A DNA stretch of 64,000 nucleotides from Limnochordaceae bacterium (GTDB taxonomy: Bacteria > Bacillota > Limnochordia > Limnochordales > DUMU01): assembly GCA_014896305.1 (NCBI GenBank), contig JADBKQ010000001.1, forward strand, positions 124,001-188,000. The letters run 5' to 3'. The stretch's first letter is position 1. Every line of letters begins with the position of its first letter. The position numbers and the translations under genes are program-made. Below are positions 18,266 to 28,963 of the stretch, piece by piece. The notes under the pieces were generated by a model. The model was not told the origin of the DNA, made no database searches, and was given only the letters and a program-made list of their open reading frames with translations.

Positions 18266-19543
18266 GTGGTCACGACGGACCTAAAGGCCCTTCACCAGAG
18301 CCCGCTTCACGAAGCACATCAGCGAGCAGGAGCGAAGTTCGCGGAGTTTGCGGGTTGGAGCATGCCAGTCCAGTACCAGGGGATTCTCCAGGAACATGAG
18401 GCGGTCCGCCAGCGGGCAGGGGTATTTGATCTCAGCCATATGGGAGAGTTTCTTTTTGCCGGCGAAACAGCAGCCCGCTTTTTGTCCTGGAGCGTGACCA
18501 ACGACCCAGTGCGGCTCCACAGGGGGCAAGCTCAGTATGCCTGTATATGCACGCCTGCTGGCGGGGTTGTGGATGACATCGTGATCTATCGGCTCCCCGA
18601 TCCCCCGGCTACCCAGCCTTTGCCTGCCTGGACCAGGCCATTGGCCGCAGCTGGCATAGCGGTCCCGACCCACCAGGACTCCGAGGGCAGATGGGCCGAG
18701 GGCGAGCCCGTGTACCTGGTGGTGGTGAATGCGGCCAACCGTGATAAAGACGCCAGATGGTGGCAGGCGCTGGCGCTAGGCAAGATCTCCCTACCTCTAG
18801 ATGACACCCTGCCCGGAGGCGATTTCCGGCTCGGCCCATGGCCCCTCGATGTGAGCGACCAAGTGGCCAACGTTGCGATCCAGGGGCCAAAAGCGGAACA
18901 AATCCTCCGGAGCGTGGCCACGATATCAGTTCCCTGGGAGAGCCTGCGGTACTATTGGTCCAGTTGGGGCAGAGTACAGGATGTGCCTGCGCTGGTCGCT
19001 CGCACGGGCTATACCGGAGAGGATGGCTTTGAGCTCTACGTCGATAGCTCGTTGGTGTCGTTCGTCTGGGAGACTCTCCTGGCAGCAGGTCGTCCCTCAG
19101 GACTAGTCCCTGCGGGTCTTGGCGCCCGTGATACCCTCAGGACGGAGATGCGGTATGCCCTCTACGGTCATGAACTGGACGAGAGCACAACCCCCCTGGA
19201 GGCGGGCTTGGACTGGGTGGTGAAGTATGCCAAGGGCCCGTTCGTGGGGCGAACCGCGCTGGTTCAACAGAAACGGGCAGGGGTGCCGCGTCAGCTGGTA
19301 GGCCTGGTAATGGAGGACCGGTCGATCCCACGGGCCGAGAACCTGGTGAAAGCGGGGGGAGTCGTTGTCGGAAGGACAACCAGTGGAGGATTTTCGCCCT
19401 CGTTAGCGAAAGGCGTTGCGTTAGCCTATGTTCCAGTCGCTTACGCGCCGGTAGGTACCTTCTTATCCGTGGAAATCCGGCAGCAGGATCACCCTGCCCG
19501 GGTGGCAAAGACCCCCCTGGTCACGCCCCACATTCACCACTAG
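18266..19543 (+). CDS. gcvT: Glycine cleavage system T protein (aminomethyltransferase); GTG start proposed
   Basis: SPLHEAHQRAGAKFAEFAGWSMPVQYQGILQEHEAVRQRAGVFDLSHMGEF...ARTGYTGEDGFELY...GLGARDTLRTEMRYALYGHEL. Confidence 0.95.
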   Translation: MVTTDLKALHQSPLHEAHQRAGAKFAEFAGWSMPVQYQGILQEHEAVRQRAGVFDLSHMGEFLFAGETAARFLSWSVTNDPVRLHRGQAQYACICTPAGGVVDDIVIYRLPDPPATQPLPAWTRPLAAAGIAVPTHQDSEGRWAEGEPVYLVVVNAANRDKDARWWQALALGKISLPLDDTLPGGDFRLGPWPLDVSDQVANVAIQGPKAEQILRSVATISVPWESLRYYWSSWGRVQDVPALVARTGYTGEDGFELYVDSSLVSFVWETLLAAGRPSGLVPAGLGARDTLRTEMRYALYGHELDESTTPLEAGLDWVVKYAKGPFVGRTALVQQKRAGVPRQLVGLVMEDRSIPRAENLVKAGGVVVGRTTSGGFSPSLAKGVALAYVPVAYAPVGTFLSVEIRQQDHPARVAKTPLVTPHIHH

Positions 19544-19594
19544 TTCGCCTGCCGGCCTGGAACGCAAGCCAAACCATGGGGAGGAGATTCACGA

Positions 19595-19987
19595 ATGGCC
19601 GCCTATCCGCAGGAATATCGCTACAGCAAAGAACACGAATGGGTAAAGGTGTCGGGAAACAAGGCCCGCATCGGTATCACGGATTACGCCCAGCAGGAGC
19701 TGGGAGATGTCGTTTTTGTGGACCTGCCTTCTGTAGGGGATACCATTACGGCTGGCCAGCCGTTCGCCGTGGTGGAGTCCGTGAAGTCCGTCTCGGACGT
19801 GTATGCTCCCGTTTCGGGAGAGATCGTGGCCGTCAATGACCATCTTTCCGACAGCCCGGAGCTGATCAACCAGTCCCCTCACGACGAGGGTTGGATCTGC
19901 GAGGTTGAGATGAGCAACCCTGCCGAGGTGGACGAACTGATGACCGCGGATGAGTATCAGGCCTCAGTGAAATCTGAGGCGGAGTGA
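19595..19987 (+). CDS. gcvH: Glycine cleavage system H protein
   Basis: YSKEHEWVKVSGNKARIGITDYAQQELGDVVFVDLP...VVESVKSVSDVYAPVSGEIVAVN (lipoyl-Lys motif). Confidence 0.97.
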   Translation: MAAYPQEYRYSKEHEWVKVSGNKARIGITDYAQQELGDVVFVDLPSVGDTITAGQPFAVVESVKSVSDVYAPVSGEIVAVNDHLSDSPELINQSPHDEGWICEVEMSNPAEVDELMTADEYQASVKSEAE

Positions 19988-20049
19988 GGCCGCCTGCATC
20001 CTGGGTTGTGCTATACCAACCTTACTCGCACCCCCAAGGAGGCCGAGAG

Positions 20050-21411
20050 ATGTCCTACCTGCCGCACACTGCGAGTGAACGAGAACGGATGTTGGCCGCG
20101 TTGGGGTGTCGCGAGATAGATGAACTCTTTACGGACATTCCACCCCGGCTCCGTTGCCCGCAGGATCTGGGCCTGCCGCCGCCCCTGCGAGAGAATGAAC
20201 TCTGGCAGCTGGCCCGAAGCTTGGCCGACCGCAACCAGGACCTCGACCACCTGTGCTGTTTTCGGGGAGCCGGCGCGTATGACCGCTTCATTCCCGCCGC
20301 AGTGGCAGCCCTGGCCAATCGAGCGGAGTTCTTGACGGCGTACACTCCCTACCAGGCGGAAGTCAGCCAGGGTGAACTGCAAGCCATGTGGGAGTACCAG
20401 TCCCTCATCTGCAACCTCACCGGGCTCGATGTCGCCAACTCATCGATGTACGACGGCGCCAGTGCGCTTGCAGAAGCCGTGCTTCTGGCCACTGGCGTCA
20501 CTGGGCGCACCACCGTCCTTGTCTCCGAAGCGCTGCATCCGGAGTATCGCCAGGTGGTGGAGACCTACGGCGCTGCGCGCGGGGTGACGGTAGAGACTCT
20601 CCCGGCCGAGCAGGGCTGTACCCGCTCCCGGGAGACCGCTTCCTTGACCGAGCGCAAGCAGCCTGCCGCGGTCGTCCTGCAGTCACCCAACTTCTTCGGT
20701 ATTCTCGAGGAAGATACCCGGGCCATTGGAGAATTTGCTCACGCCCATGGGGGACTGCTGATCCTGGTCGTGGATCCCATCAGCCTGGCCATCGTCGCCT
20801 CCCCCGGTGAACTCGGCGCCGATCTGGCGGTCGGCTCCGGCCAGGGGCTAGGCTCGCCCCTGGCGTTCGGCGGGCCCTACTTCGGCTTTCTGGCTGCCCG
20901 CCAGGAGTTTCTGCGCCGGTTGCCGGGGCGCATCGTGGGAGAAACGGTGGACAGCCAGGGTCGGCGCGGCTTCGTTCTGGCCCTGCAAACCCGTGAACAG
21001 CACATCCGCCGTGAGAAGGCGACTTCGAACATCTGCACCAACCACGCGCTGGGCGCGTTGGCGGCTGCCGTCTATTTGAGTCTACTGGGACCTGCCGGCC
21101 TGACGGAAGTGGCAACGGCGTGCTGGCGGAATGCCCATTATCTCGCTGAGCGCCTGGGCCGGCTCAGGGGAGTGGAGCTCCTCTTTCCGAGTGCCCCATT
21201 CTTCCAGGAGTTTGTTCTGCGGTTGCCGGGCCGCAACCCGGAAGAGGTAGACCAGGCGTTTTTGCGCCAAGGGTTCCTTGGCCCGCTGCCGCTCTCCCGC
21301 CTCCTGTCCGACCCGAAATGGCAGGACACCTACTTGGTATGCGCTACCGAGTCCCGTACCCGCGAGGAGATCGACCGCTTCATCCAGGTTACACAGGAGA
21401 TGGTGGCATGA
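20050..21411 (+). CDS. gcvPA: Glycine dehydrogenase (decarboxylating) subunit 1
   Basis: MSYLPHTASERERMLAALGCREIDELFTDIPP...FRGAGAYDRFIPAAV...TAYTPYQAEVSQGELQAMWEYQSLICNLTGLDVANSSMYDG. Confidence 0.96.
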   Translation: MSYLPHTASERERMLAALGCREIDELFTDIPPRLRCPQDLGLPPPLRENELWQLARSLADRNQDLDHLCCFRGAGAYDRFIPAAVAALANRAEFLTAYTPYQAEVSQGELQAMWEYQSLICNLTGLDVANSSMYDGASALAEAVLLATGVTGRTTVLVSEALHPEYRQVVETYGAARGVTVETLPAEQGCTRSRETASLTERKQPAAVVLQSPNFFGILEEDTRAIGEFAHAHGGLLILVVDPISLAIVASPGELGADLAVGSGQGLGSPLAFGGPYFGFLAARQEFLRRLPGRIVGETVDSQGRRGFVLALQTREQHIRREKATSNICTNHALGALAAAVYLSLLGPAGLTEVATACWRNAHYLAERLGRLRGVELLFPSAPFFQEFVLRLPGRNPEEVDQAFLRQGFLGPLPLSRLLSDPKWQDTYLVCATESRTREEIDRFIQVTQEMVA

Positions 21412-22946
21412 GCTCGACCAACCAGGGCGCTGACGGAGCGTACCCTCTCCTCTTTGAACGTTCCGTCCCCGGTCGCCGCGGGGTACTGCCACCGGCGACC
21501 ACTGTTCCGGTCGCCTGGAATCCAGAGCGGTTGCCGGCCTCTTTGCGACGAGCCCGGGCCCCCCTCCTGCCCGAACTGTCCGAGCTCGATGTCGTTCGCC
21601 ACTACAGTGGCCTGTCCCAGCGCAATTGGGGTGTGGATCTGGGCTTCTACCCCTTGGGCTCGTGTACCATGAAGTACAACCCCAAAGTGAACGAGGCGAT
21701 TGCCGCCCTTCCGGGATGGCAACGCCTGCACCCCTATCAGCCGGAACAGACCGTACAGGGGGCGCTGCAGATTCTCTTCGAACTGGAGCGGGATCTGTGC
21801 GCTCTGACCGGGATGGCCCAGGCGACTCTTCAGCCGTCCGCCGGAGCTCAGGCCGAGCTTTTGGGACTGCTACTCATCCGTGCGCATCACCAGCACCATG
21901 ATCCCGCCCACGCCGCACGCCGGCGTCAAATCATCGTCCCCGATTCCGCTCATGGTACAAACCCAGCTAGCGCCGCCGCCGCCGGGTACGAGGTGGTCCA
22001 GGTTCGCTCCAATGACCGGGGACTGGTGGACGTGAAGCACCTGAAGGAGCTAGTGGGACCTCAGACAGCCGGTCTCATGCTGACCAACCCCAACACACTG
22101 GGCTTGTTCGAAGAGGACATCGAGACCATTGCTGAGATCATTCATGCGGCCGGCGGGCTCCTCTATTACGACGGCGCAAACCTCAACGCGATCGTCGGCA
22201 TCGTGCGACCCGCAGACATGGGATTTGACATTGTCCACCTCAACCTGCACAAGACATTCTCTACACCGCACGGCGGTGGTGGGCCGGGAGCTGGCGTGAT
22301 AGCGGTCACCCCGCCATTGGCTCCGTTCTTGCCTGGCCCCAGGGTAGAGTACGATGCAGCCAAGAACCAATACCACTGGCGTGCAGCAGGCCCGTGGACC
22401 GTCGGCCGGCTGCGGGAGTTTTACGGCAACTTCGGGGTCTTGCTGCGAGCCTGGGCGTACATTCGCAGCTTAGGAGCGGAGGGGCTGCGAGAAGTAGCCC
22501 GCACGGCGGTGCTGAACGCCAACTACTGCCGTGCCAAGCTGCAAGATTGCCTGGAGGTCCCTTACGCCGATCGCCCGTGTAAGCACGAGTTCGTGGCTAG
22601 TGCCCGGGAGGTGCACCGTCGAACCGGCCTGCACGCCCAGGATCTGGCCAAGGGCTTGCTGGACCGGGGCTTCCATGCTCCCACCGTCGCTTTTCCTTTG
22701 ATCGTGGAGGAAGCGCTGATGTGTGAGCCGACGGAGACGGAGTCACTGCAGACACTGGACGCTTTTGTTGATGCCTTGCAGCAGGTGGTCCACCTGGCTT
22801 ACACTCAGCCCGATGAACTGCGCACTGCTCCTCACCGGGCCCCGGTGGGCCGGCTGGACGAGGTACTGGCCAATCGACATCTCAAGTTACGTTGGCTGCC
22901 AGACCCACCGGCTACAGGACCAACTGCCGAGGGGCCAACGCCGTAG
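21408..22946 (+). CDS. gcvPB: Glycine dehydrogenase (decarboxylating) subunit 2; ATGA overlap with gcvPA
   Basis: GVDLGFYPLGSCTMKYNPKVNE...LNLHKTFSTPHGGGGPGAGVI PLP motif. Confidence 0.96.
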   Translation: MSSTNQGADGAYPLLFERSVPGRRGVLPPATTVPVAWNPERLPASLRRARAPLLPELSELDVVRHYSGLSQRNWGVDLGFYPLGSCTMKYNPKVNEAIAALPGWQRLHPYQPEQTVQGALQILFELERDLCALTGMAQATLQPSAGAQAELLGLLLIRAHHQHHDPAHAARRRQIIVPDSAHGTNPASAAAAGYEVVQVRSNDRGLVDVKHLKELVGPQTAGLMLTNPNTLGLFEEDIETIAEIIHAAGGLLYYDGANLNAIVGIVRPADMGFDIVHLNLHKTFSTPHGGGGPGAGVIAVTPPLAPFLPGPRVEYDAAKNQYHWRAAGPWTVGRLREFYGNFGVLLRAWAYIRSLGAEGLREVARTAVLNANYCRAKLQDCLEVPYADRPCKHEFVASAREVHRRTGLHAQDLAKGLLDRGFHAPTVAFPLIVEEALMCEPTETESLQTLDAFVDALQQVVHLAYTQPDELRTAPHRAPVGRLDEVLANRHLKLRWLPDPPATGPTAEGPTP

Positions 22947-22957
22947 TCGGGGGGGCG

Positions 22958-23821
22958 ATGAAACGAATGCTGTCAGGCGGCGCAAGCTTTGGTTCCTGGC
23001 GCTTGCTTTGGCATGGGCCTGCCCGGGGCAGCTGGAACATGGCCGTTGACGAGGCGCTGCTGGAAGAGGTTGGCGCCCACCGTTCACCGCCTACCTTGCG
23101 CCTGTATGCTTGGTCTCCCCCAGCGCTTTCCCTGGGAGCGCATCAAGATGCGGCCGCGGTGGTCAACCACTCAGCCCTGGACGCGGCGGGAGTGGACCTG
23201 GTCCGGCGACCCACGGGCGGCCGTGCGGTCCTGCACGATGCCGAGGTCACTTACAGTGTAACGTTACCGCTGGATGATCCCAGCCTGCCGGCAGGCGTGC
23301 TCGGTTCGTACCGCTATCTCAGCGGAGCTCTGGCCGCTGGGTTGAGACGCCTGGGCCTTCGCGCAGGATTGAAGGCGTGGGAAGGAAGCGCCACAGGACG
23401 CTCGCCAGCTTGCTTTGCTGCTCCGTCCTGGTATGAGCTGGTGGTTGGACGCCGGAAGCTGGTAGGTAGCGCTCAGCTCCGCCGCCAGCGGGCGTTGCTG
23501 CAGCATGGGTCGATTCTGTTGCGTCTGGATGTCGGTCGTTTGCTCAGCCTCTTACGCTGGCCCGACGAGACCGCGCGCCAGCGGGAGAACGCGAGATTGC
23601 TGGAACAAGCCGGGGCTTTGGAACCTCTCCTCGGACGTTCCCTATGCTGGGAGGAGGTTGCCACGGCGGTGGCTGCCGGCTTTGGCGAGCAGCTCGGGGT
23701 GACCCTTGCCCGGGGCGAATTCACCGTGGAAGAACAGAAGCAGGCCGAATGGTTGGACCGGCACAAGTATTCTACAGCGGCGTGGACATGGGAACGGGCC
23801 GTTCCCGGTGACCAGGAATGA
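22958..23821 (+). CDS. Lipoate-protein ligase / octanoyltransferase family (LplA/LipM-like)
   Basis: GSWNMAVDEALLEEV...LRLYAWSPPALSLGAHQ...LVRRPTGGRAVLHDAEVTYSV...KLVGSAQLRRQRALLQHGSILL. Confidence 0.9.
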   Translation: MKRMLSGGASFGSWRLLWHGPARGSWNMAVDEALLEEVGAHRSPPTLRLYAWSPPALSLGAHQDAAAVVNHSALDAAGVDLVRRPTGGRAVLHDAEVTYSVTLPLDDPSLPAGVLGSYRYLSGALAAGLRRLGLRAGLKAWEGSATGRSPACFAAPSWYELVVGRRKLVGSAQLRRQRALLQHGSILLRLDVGRLLSLLRWPDETARQRENARLLEQAGALEPLLGRSLCWEEVATAVAAGFGEQLGVTLARGEFTVEEQKQAEWLDRHKYSTAAWTWERAVPGDQE

Positions 23822-24840
23822 ATGAACCGGCCTCCCCAAGCACCTCCTCCGGTATGATCACGGGGTTGAACCGGCTGGCCTACCTCGGCCCCCCGGGCAC
23901 GTTCAGCCAGGCTGCCGCCTTGTCGTATCTGGAAGCATTCCAGGCGGAGCTAGGGTCGACCACCCGGGTGTCATTGGTACCATACCAGCACATTGAAGAT
24001 GTTCTCACGGCGGTGGCCAGGCAAGAGGTGGAAGAAGGAGTCGTCCCCCTGGAGAATTCACTCGAGGGATCGGTCGCCCTCGTGCTCGACTGCCTGCGCG
24101 ATGAACCGCGGCTGCGGCTCCGAGCTGAAATTGTGGTTCCCGTCGAACAGGCGCTGATGGGGCTGCCTACCACGGTGTGGGAACGGGTCCGCCGGGTGAT
24201 CTCTCATCCGCAGGCTCTGGCGCAATGCCGCAATTACTTACGTACCCACCTACCCCAGGCCGAGTGGGTGACGAGCAGCAGTACCGCCGCGGCCGCCGCC
24301 AGCGTGGCGCAGGCGGGGGATCCGACACAGGTGGCCATCGCCCCTCATGTGGCTGCCGCCGTCCACGGGCTTACCATCCTGAAGGCCCCTGTACAGGATC
24401 GGCCGAATAACGCCACCCGTTTCGTGATCGTCGGGCGGACGGACCGGGCCCCCACCGGGCGGGACAAGACTTCGCTCATCCTGCGCCCGGGTGTCGACCG
24501 TCCTGGGCTGTTGCATGCACTGTTGGGAGAGTTCGCCCGTTACGGTATCAATTTGAGCCGGATCGAAAGTCGGCCGGCCCGTCGGCGGCTGGGGGAGTAT
24601 GATTTCTTCATAGATTGTGCTGGCCACCGCCTGGAGCCGCCCCTATGCTGGGCACTGGCGAGCCTGGCCCACCAGGAAGTCTGTGTGCAAGTATTGGGCT
24701 CTTATCCTCAGTGGCCATTGGCGAAGGCGGAGGCGGGGACAGTGGGTCGACTGGCGGTGGACGATTCCCGGACAGCAGTCGGAGAAGTGGCGCAAGCGGC
24801 AGAGGAGGGGGAGGGCGATGAGGACGACGGCTCTGGCTAG
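23818..24840 (+). CDS. pheA: Prephenate dehydratase with ACT domain
   Basis: LAYLGPPGTFSQAAALSY...VVPLENSLEGSV...NNATRFVIVGR...GLLHALLGEFARYGINLSRIESRPARRRLGEYDFFID. Confidence 0.95.
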   Translation: MNEPASPSTSSGMITGLNRLAYLGPPGTFSQAAALSYLEAFQAELGSTTRVSLVPYQHIEDVLTAVARQEVEEGVVPLENSLEGSVALVLDCLRDEPRLRLRAEIVVPVEQALMGLPTTVWERVRRVISHPQALAQCRNYLRTHLPQAEWVTSSSTAAAAASVAQAGDPTQVAIAPHVAAAVHGLTILKAPVQDRPNNATRFVIVGRTDRAPTGRDKTSLILRPGVDRPGLLHALLGEFARYGINLSRIESRPARRRLGEYDFFIDCAGHRLEPPLCWALASLAHQEVCVQVLGSYPQWPLAKAEAGTVGRLAVDDSRTAVGEVAQAAEEGEGDEDDGSG

Positions 24841-25825
24841 TGCTCTGGGGCAGTTCACGGACTGGTTTGCCTGGGACAGGCTGGCGGGGCTGGTGCGCGT
24901 GGCGGCCTCCATCGCCCTGGTCGTGGTGGGGGTTGCCCTGGCCATCCGTCTCGCCGATATCCTGGTCACCCGCGCGTTGCGGCCCAAACCCGGGGAGGAC
25001 CAGCGGCGGCGGATGGACGAACGGCGCTTGCGGACGCTGGCCACTCTCATCCAAAGCTGCATACGGTATGTGTTCTACTTCGTTGGCGGCCTCACCATTC
25101 TGCAGCTTTTCAATGTGCCCATTACCTCGGTACTGGCCACGGCAGGGATCGGCGGATTGGCGTTGGGATTTGGCGCCCAAAGTTTGGTACGGGATGTGAT
25201 CACAGGGTTTTTCTTAGTCTTCGAGGGGCAGTTTGGTGTCGGGGATTACATCCAGGCAGCTGGGGTGGAAGGCATCGTCGAGGAGATGGGACTGCGGGTG
25301 ACCCGCATTCGGGACTTTGGTGGTCAGCTCCACATCATTCCGAACGGGCAGATCACCCAGGTCACCAACTTCATGGGTTCAGGCATGCGGGTCATGTTCG
25401 AAGTGGGCATTTCGTATGAAGCGGATGTGGACCGGGCCATGCAGGTGCTGCAGGAGCGGTTGGACCAATTGGCCGCCCATCAGACTGAGGTGCTGGGAGA
25501 GGTACTGATCGTGGAAGGGCCCAAAGTCTTGGGGGTTTCCGCCCTATCTGACTCTTCGGTCAGTCTCTTGATCTGGGCCAAGGCAAAACCGATGGGACAG
25601 TGGCAGGTGGAGCGGGAGTTGCGGAAGGCGTGCAAGCAGGCGCTGGAACAGGCGGGCATCAGCATACCGTACCCTCATGTGCATCTCGTCTGGGACGAGA
25701 CGTCTCACGGCCCGGTGCCGCTGCGGATCCTTTCAGGGGGACCGGCGGCGTCTGCCGGGGTGTCACCATCCTCTGAAGGCGTGAGCTGGACAGCAGGAGG
25801 GTCTGGCAGCGAGCGGAAGGCTTAG
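24818..25825 (+). CDS. Small-conductance mechanosensitive channel (MscS family)
   Basis: [42 protein letters not shown]...[19 protein letters not shown]. Confidence 0.93.
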   Translation: MRTTALASALGQFTDWFAWDRLAGLVRVAASIALVVVGVALAIRLADILVTRALRPKPGEDQRRRMDERRLRTLATLIQSCIRYVFYFVGGLTILQLFNVPITSVLATAGIGGLALGFGAQSLVRDVITGFFLVFEGQFGVGDYIQAAGVEGIVEEMGLRVTRIRDFGGQLHIIPNGQITQVTNFMGSGMRVMFEVGISYEADVDRAMQVLQERLDQLAAHQTEVLGEVLIVEGPKVLGVSALSDSSVSLLIWAKAKPMGQWQVERELRKACKQALEQAGISIPYPHVHLVWDETSHGPVPLRILSGGPAASAGVSPSSEGVSWTAGGSGSERKA

Positions 25826-25862
25826 CTGCACGGCGGAGGTTGAACGGGAAGACGGGGATGAC

Positions 25863-26087
25863 GTGCAGATGAATCCACACCAGTACTTTCTGGGCGACGT
25901 GGTCCGCTTACGGAAACCTCATCCCTGTGGGAGCACGGACTGGGAGGTATTGCGGACGGGCATGGATTTCCGCATTCGTTGCCTGGGGTGCGGCCGGGTC
26001 GTTCTGTTGCCTCGCCCGCGGTTCGAACGGGAGGTCAAGCAGGTGATCAAACGGCAGATCTCCAGCGAAGAGTCGGAAGGGCGGTGA
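25863..26087 (+). CDS. DUF951 (YyzM-like) protein
   Basis: Short [51 protein letters not shown]. Confidence 0.88.
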   Translation: MQMNPHQYFLGDVVRLRKPHPCGSTDWEVLRTGMDFRIRCLGCGRVVLLPRPRFEREVKQVIKRQISSEESEGR

Positions 26088-27226
26088 CCAAGACGACACA
26101 ATTGGCAGCTGGGATCGTAGGCTTGCCCAATGCGGGGAAGTCTACCCTCTTCAATGTGCTGACCCACGCTGGGGCAGAGGTAGCGAGCTACCCGTTTTGT
26201 ACCATCGATCCCAACCAGGGGGTCGTGCCGATTCCTGACCCCATGTTGGACAAGTTGGCAGCGTTGCTGCAGCCGGAAAAGGTCACGCCAGCAACGATCC
26301 GCTTTGTCGATATCGCCGGTCTGGTCAAGAACGCCAGCAAAGGAGAGGGTCTGGGCAACCAGTTTTTGGGCCACATTCGGGAGGTAGACGCTCTAGTGCA
26401 TGTAGTACGCTGTTTCCATGACCCCGATGTGACGCACATCTATGGCGACCTTGACCCCAAGCGGGATGCGCAGATCGTAGAGACCGAATTGTTGCTGGCG
26501 GACGTTCAGACGGTGGAGCGGAGGATGGAAAAGGCGGAGCGGCAGGCGAAAAGCCACACTCCTCAGGCAGAGCGGGAGAAACGACTTCTCGAGCAACTCC
26601 TGCAACACCTGAACCAGGGGCGGGCGGCACGCCAGTTCGTTCAGACGTTCTCCCAGCCCAGTGAACAGGAGCAGGCTGCTGCCCTGGTGGCGGAGCTATT
26701 CTTGTTGACGGCCAGGAGGATGGTATACGTTGCCAACATGGATGAAGACGAGTTTGCCGCCTGGCATACCGGTACGCCGAGCCAGCAGTATGAAGCGTTG
26801 GCCGCGCACGCCCGTGAACAAGGAGCGGTGGTCGTCCCCATTGATGCTGCCTTTGAGCAGATGCTCGATGACTTGAGCGAAGAAGAGGCGCAGGAGTTCC
26901 TGCAGGAGATGGGGATGGAGCAAACCGGCCTGCGGCGCTTGCTAGCGGCGGTGCTGGATGTGCTCGAGCTGATTCCGTTCTACACCGTCAAAGGGGTCGA
27001 GACCCGTAGCTGGCTGGTGCGAAAAGGAACGACCGCGCCGGAAGCCGCAGGTCAGATCCACTCGGACATGGAACGGGGGTTCATTCGGGCCGAGGTGGTG
27101 CCCGCGGAGCAGCTGCTGGCAGCAGGCAGCTTTGCGGCCGCCCGGGAGCGGGGTTGGGTGCGTTCGGAGGGACGGGATTACGTGGTCCAGGCAGGCGACG
27201 TGGTCCTCTTCCGGTTTAACGTGTGA
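26084..27226 (+). CDS. ychF: Redox-regulated ATPase YchF (GTG start proposed)
   Basis: [45 protein letters not shown]...[38 protein letters not shown]. Confidence 0.95.
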   Translation: MTKTTQLAAGIVGLPNAGKSTLFNVLTHAGAEVASYPFCTIDPNQGVVPIPDPMLDKLAALLQPEKVTPATIRFVDIAGLVKNASKGEGLGNQFLGHIREVDALVHVVRCFHDPDVTHIYGDLDPKRDAQIVETELLLADVQTVERRMEKAERQAKSHTPQAEREKRLLEQLLQHLNQGRAARQFVQTFSQPSEQEQAAALVAELFLLTARRMVYVANMDEDEFAAWHTGTPSQQYEALAAHAREQGAVVVPIDAAFEQMLDDLSEEEAQEFLQEMGMEQTGLRRLLAAVLDVLELIPFYTVKGVETRSWLVRKGTTAPEAAGQIHSDMERGFIRAEVVPAEQLLAAGSFAAARERGWVRSEGRDYVVQAGDVVLFRFNV

Positions 27227-27284
27227 ACGGGGGTCTATCCCTGGTAACCTGGGTGAACGTAGAAAAAGGAGAGTGCTGAGGTAG

Positions 27285-27977
27285 ATGGAAGAGAAGCGGG
27301 TAAATCCGCCGGCAGGCAGTTCAGCCAGGATGGCGGGAGTTGCAACCCGCGCTGGCCACCCCGGAGCAGGAGGCGACCTTCCCTCGCGGGAGGCAGCCTG
27401 GCAGCTCGTCTGCGAGTGGGTACAGAGTGATTCGTTGCGCAAACATCTGCTGGCGGTGGAAGCCGCGATGCGCCGAATGGCCGAGCGAGCCGGGGGCGAC
27501 CCGGACCGTTGGGGGCTGGCCGGGTTGGTTCACGATCTGGATTGGGAGCGTTACCCGACCCGGGAGGATCACCCCTACCGGGGCGTGGAGGCGTTGCGTC
27601 AGGCAGGCTTCCCTGAGGACATCGTGCATGCGGTGCTCGCCCATGCGGATTACACCGGGACGGCGAGGGAGTCGGACATGGATCGCGCCCTTTACGCCGT
27701 GGATGAACTGACGGGCTTGATCACTGCGGCGGCTCTGGTCCGGCCGGATCACTCCCTACGGACGCTGGAAGTGAAGTCGGTCGTAAAGAAGATGAAGGAA
27801 AAGCGGTTCGCTGCCGGGGTGGATCGGCAAACGATCGAGGTGGGGGCGCAGGAGTTGGGGCTGACCGTACCGGAGTTGACGGCTGAGGCTCTGGCTGCCA
27901 TGCAGGGGATAGCAGACCAACTGGGGTTGGCGGGGGAGCCGGGGCAGCCAGCCGAAAAAACAGTTACAAGCTCTTGA
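27285..27977 (+). CDS. HD-domain (HDIG) phosphohydrolase
   Basis: LRKHLLAVEAAMRRMAE...WGLAGLVHDLDWERYP...VHAVLAHADYTG. Confidence 0.85.
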   Translation: MEEKRVNPPAGSSARMAGVATRAGHPGAGGDLPSREAAWQLVCEWVQSDSLRKHLLAVEAAMRRMAERAGGDPDRWGLAGLVHDLDWERYPTREDHPYRGVEALRQAGFPEDIVHAVLAHADYTGTARESDMDRALYAVDELTGLITAAALVRPDHSLRTLEVKSVVKKMKEKRFAAGVDRQTIEVGAQELGLTVPELTAEALAAMQGIADQLGLAGEPGQPAEKTVTSS

Positions 27978-28854
27978 TGGCGGGCAGTCGAACGTAGGCG
28001 GTTGCTCCGCGGTGCGGGCGGTTGAACAGCCGCAGGTAACCTGAGGCTTGTGAAAGAACGCGGTGGGCGAGTTTTAGCCCCCAGCCGTGTCCTCCCGGGC
28101 GGGAGCTTCCGGCGTCGACGGAGTTGGGGCGGAAGGGACGTTCCAGCAGCCAGCTGGGGACACCCGGGCCTTCGTCTTCGATCCAAAGGTGGCAGTGGGC
28201 TCCCAGTTGGGCCAGACGCAGGCGGACGGCAGAGCCGGGCGGGCTGAACTGAACGGCGTTGCGCACGAGGCAGACCAGGGCTTCAGTCAGCAAGGGTAGG
28301 CTTCCCTCCACCCAGCATTCATTGCCTGCCCATTGCTGCACTTCGAAGCGGATTCTGCGGGCGGCGGCCTCACCGCCCAGCCTATCTTGTACCTCCTGCA
28401 GAACTTTCTCCAGGGCGCAGGGCTGGGCTGGCGGGTGGCGCAACTGCTCGTACAGCAGGGGCCAAACGCGGGCGCGGCGTTGCAACTGATCCACCTGGTC
28501 TTCGAGGCGGCGCAACCACTGCCAGGCCGCCTCCGAGTGATCGCTGTGATCAGGTGTCGCCGAAGGGGGGAGGTATGGCCGTGGTTCTTCAGCGGAGGCA
28601 GCTTCTGCCGGCTCGCGGGCGAGAGAGGTACGCAGGAGCTGTAACAACGCTCTGGTAACGGCGAGCTCGTTGAGCAGTTCGTGCGTGAGAAGTGGTACCA
28701 ACCATGGTTCCGGAGAGGACGACAGCGACGAGTCCACGGCGTCAACGAAGGCCGAGAAGCTGTGCGGCCGGCAAAAGCGAGTGGGTCTCCTCACGACGAT
28801 CGCCCCCTTGCCGCAGAATGAAGTGGGAACGACAAACGACCTTCGTACCAGCAA
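27964..28854 (-). CDS. Cytosolic sensor histidine kinase-like protein (start uncertain)
   Basis: LLTHELLNELAVTRALLQLLR (H-box like), CLVRNAVQFSPPGSAVRL (N-box), LWIEDEGPGVP (G1), GHGWGLKLAHRV (G2). Confidence 0.82.
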   Translation of the reverse strand: MLVRRSFVVPTSFCGKGAIVVRRPTRFCRPHSFSAFVDAVDSSLSSSPEPWLVPLLTHELLNELAVTRALLQLLRTSLAREPAEAASAEEPRPYLPPSATPDHSDHSEAAWQWLRRLEDQVDQLQRRARVWPLLYEQLRHPPAQPCALEKVLQEVQDRLGGEAAARRIRFEVQQWAGNECWVEGSLPLLTEALVCLVRNAVQFSPPGSAVRLRLAQLGAHCHLWIEDEGPGVPSWLLERPFRPNSVDAGSSRPGGHGWGLKLAHRVLSQASGYLRLFNRPHRGATAYVRLPAIKSL

Positions 28855-28963
28855 TGCCCTGATATTCGCTGGCTGTATACCAACTCCTTTATTCGCGGGT
28901 CATGAGACTTATCGAGGAAATTGCGAAAACAATAAGGGATATCGAAAGGGGGACATCGTTTAT

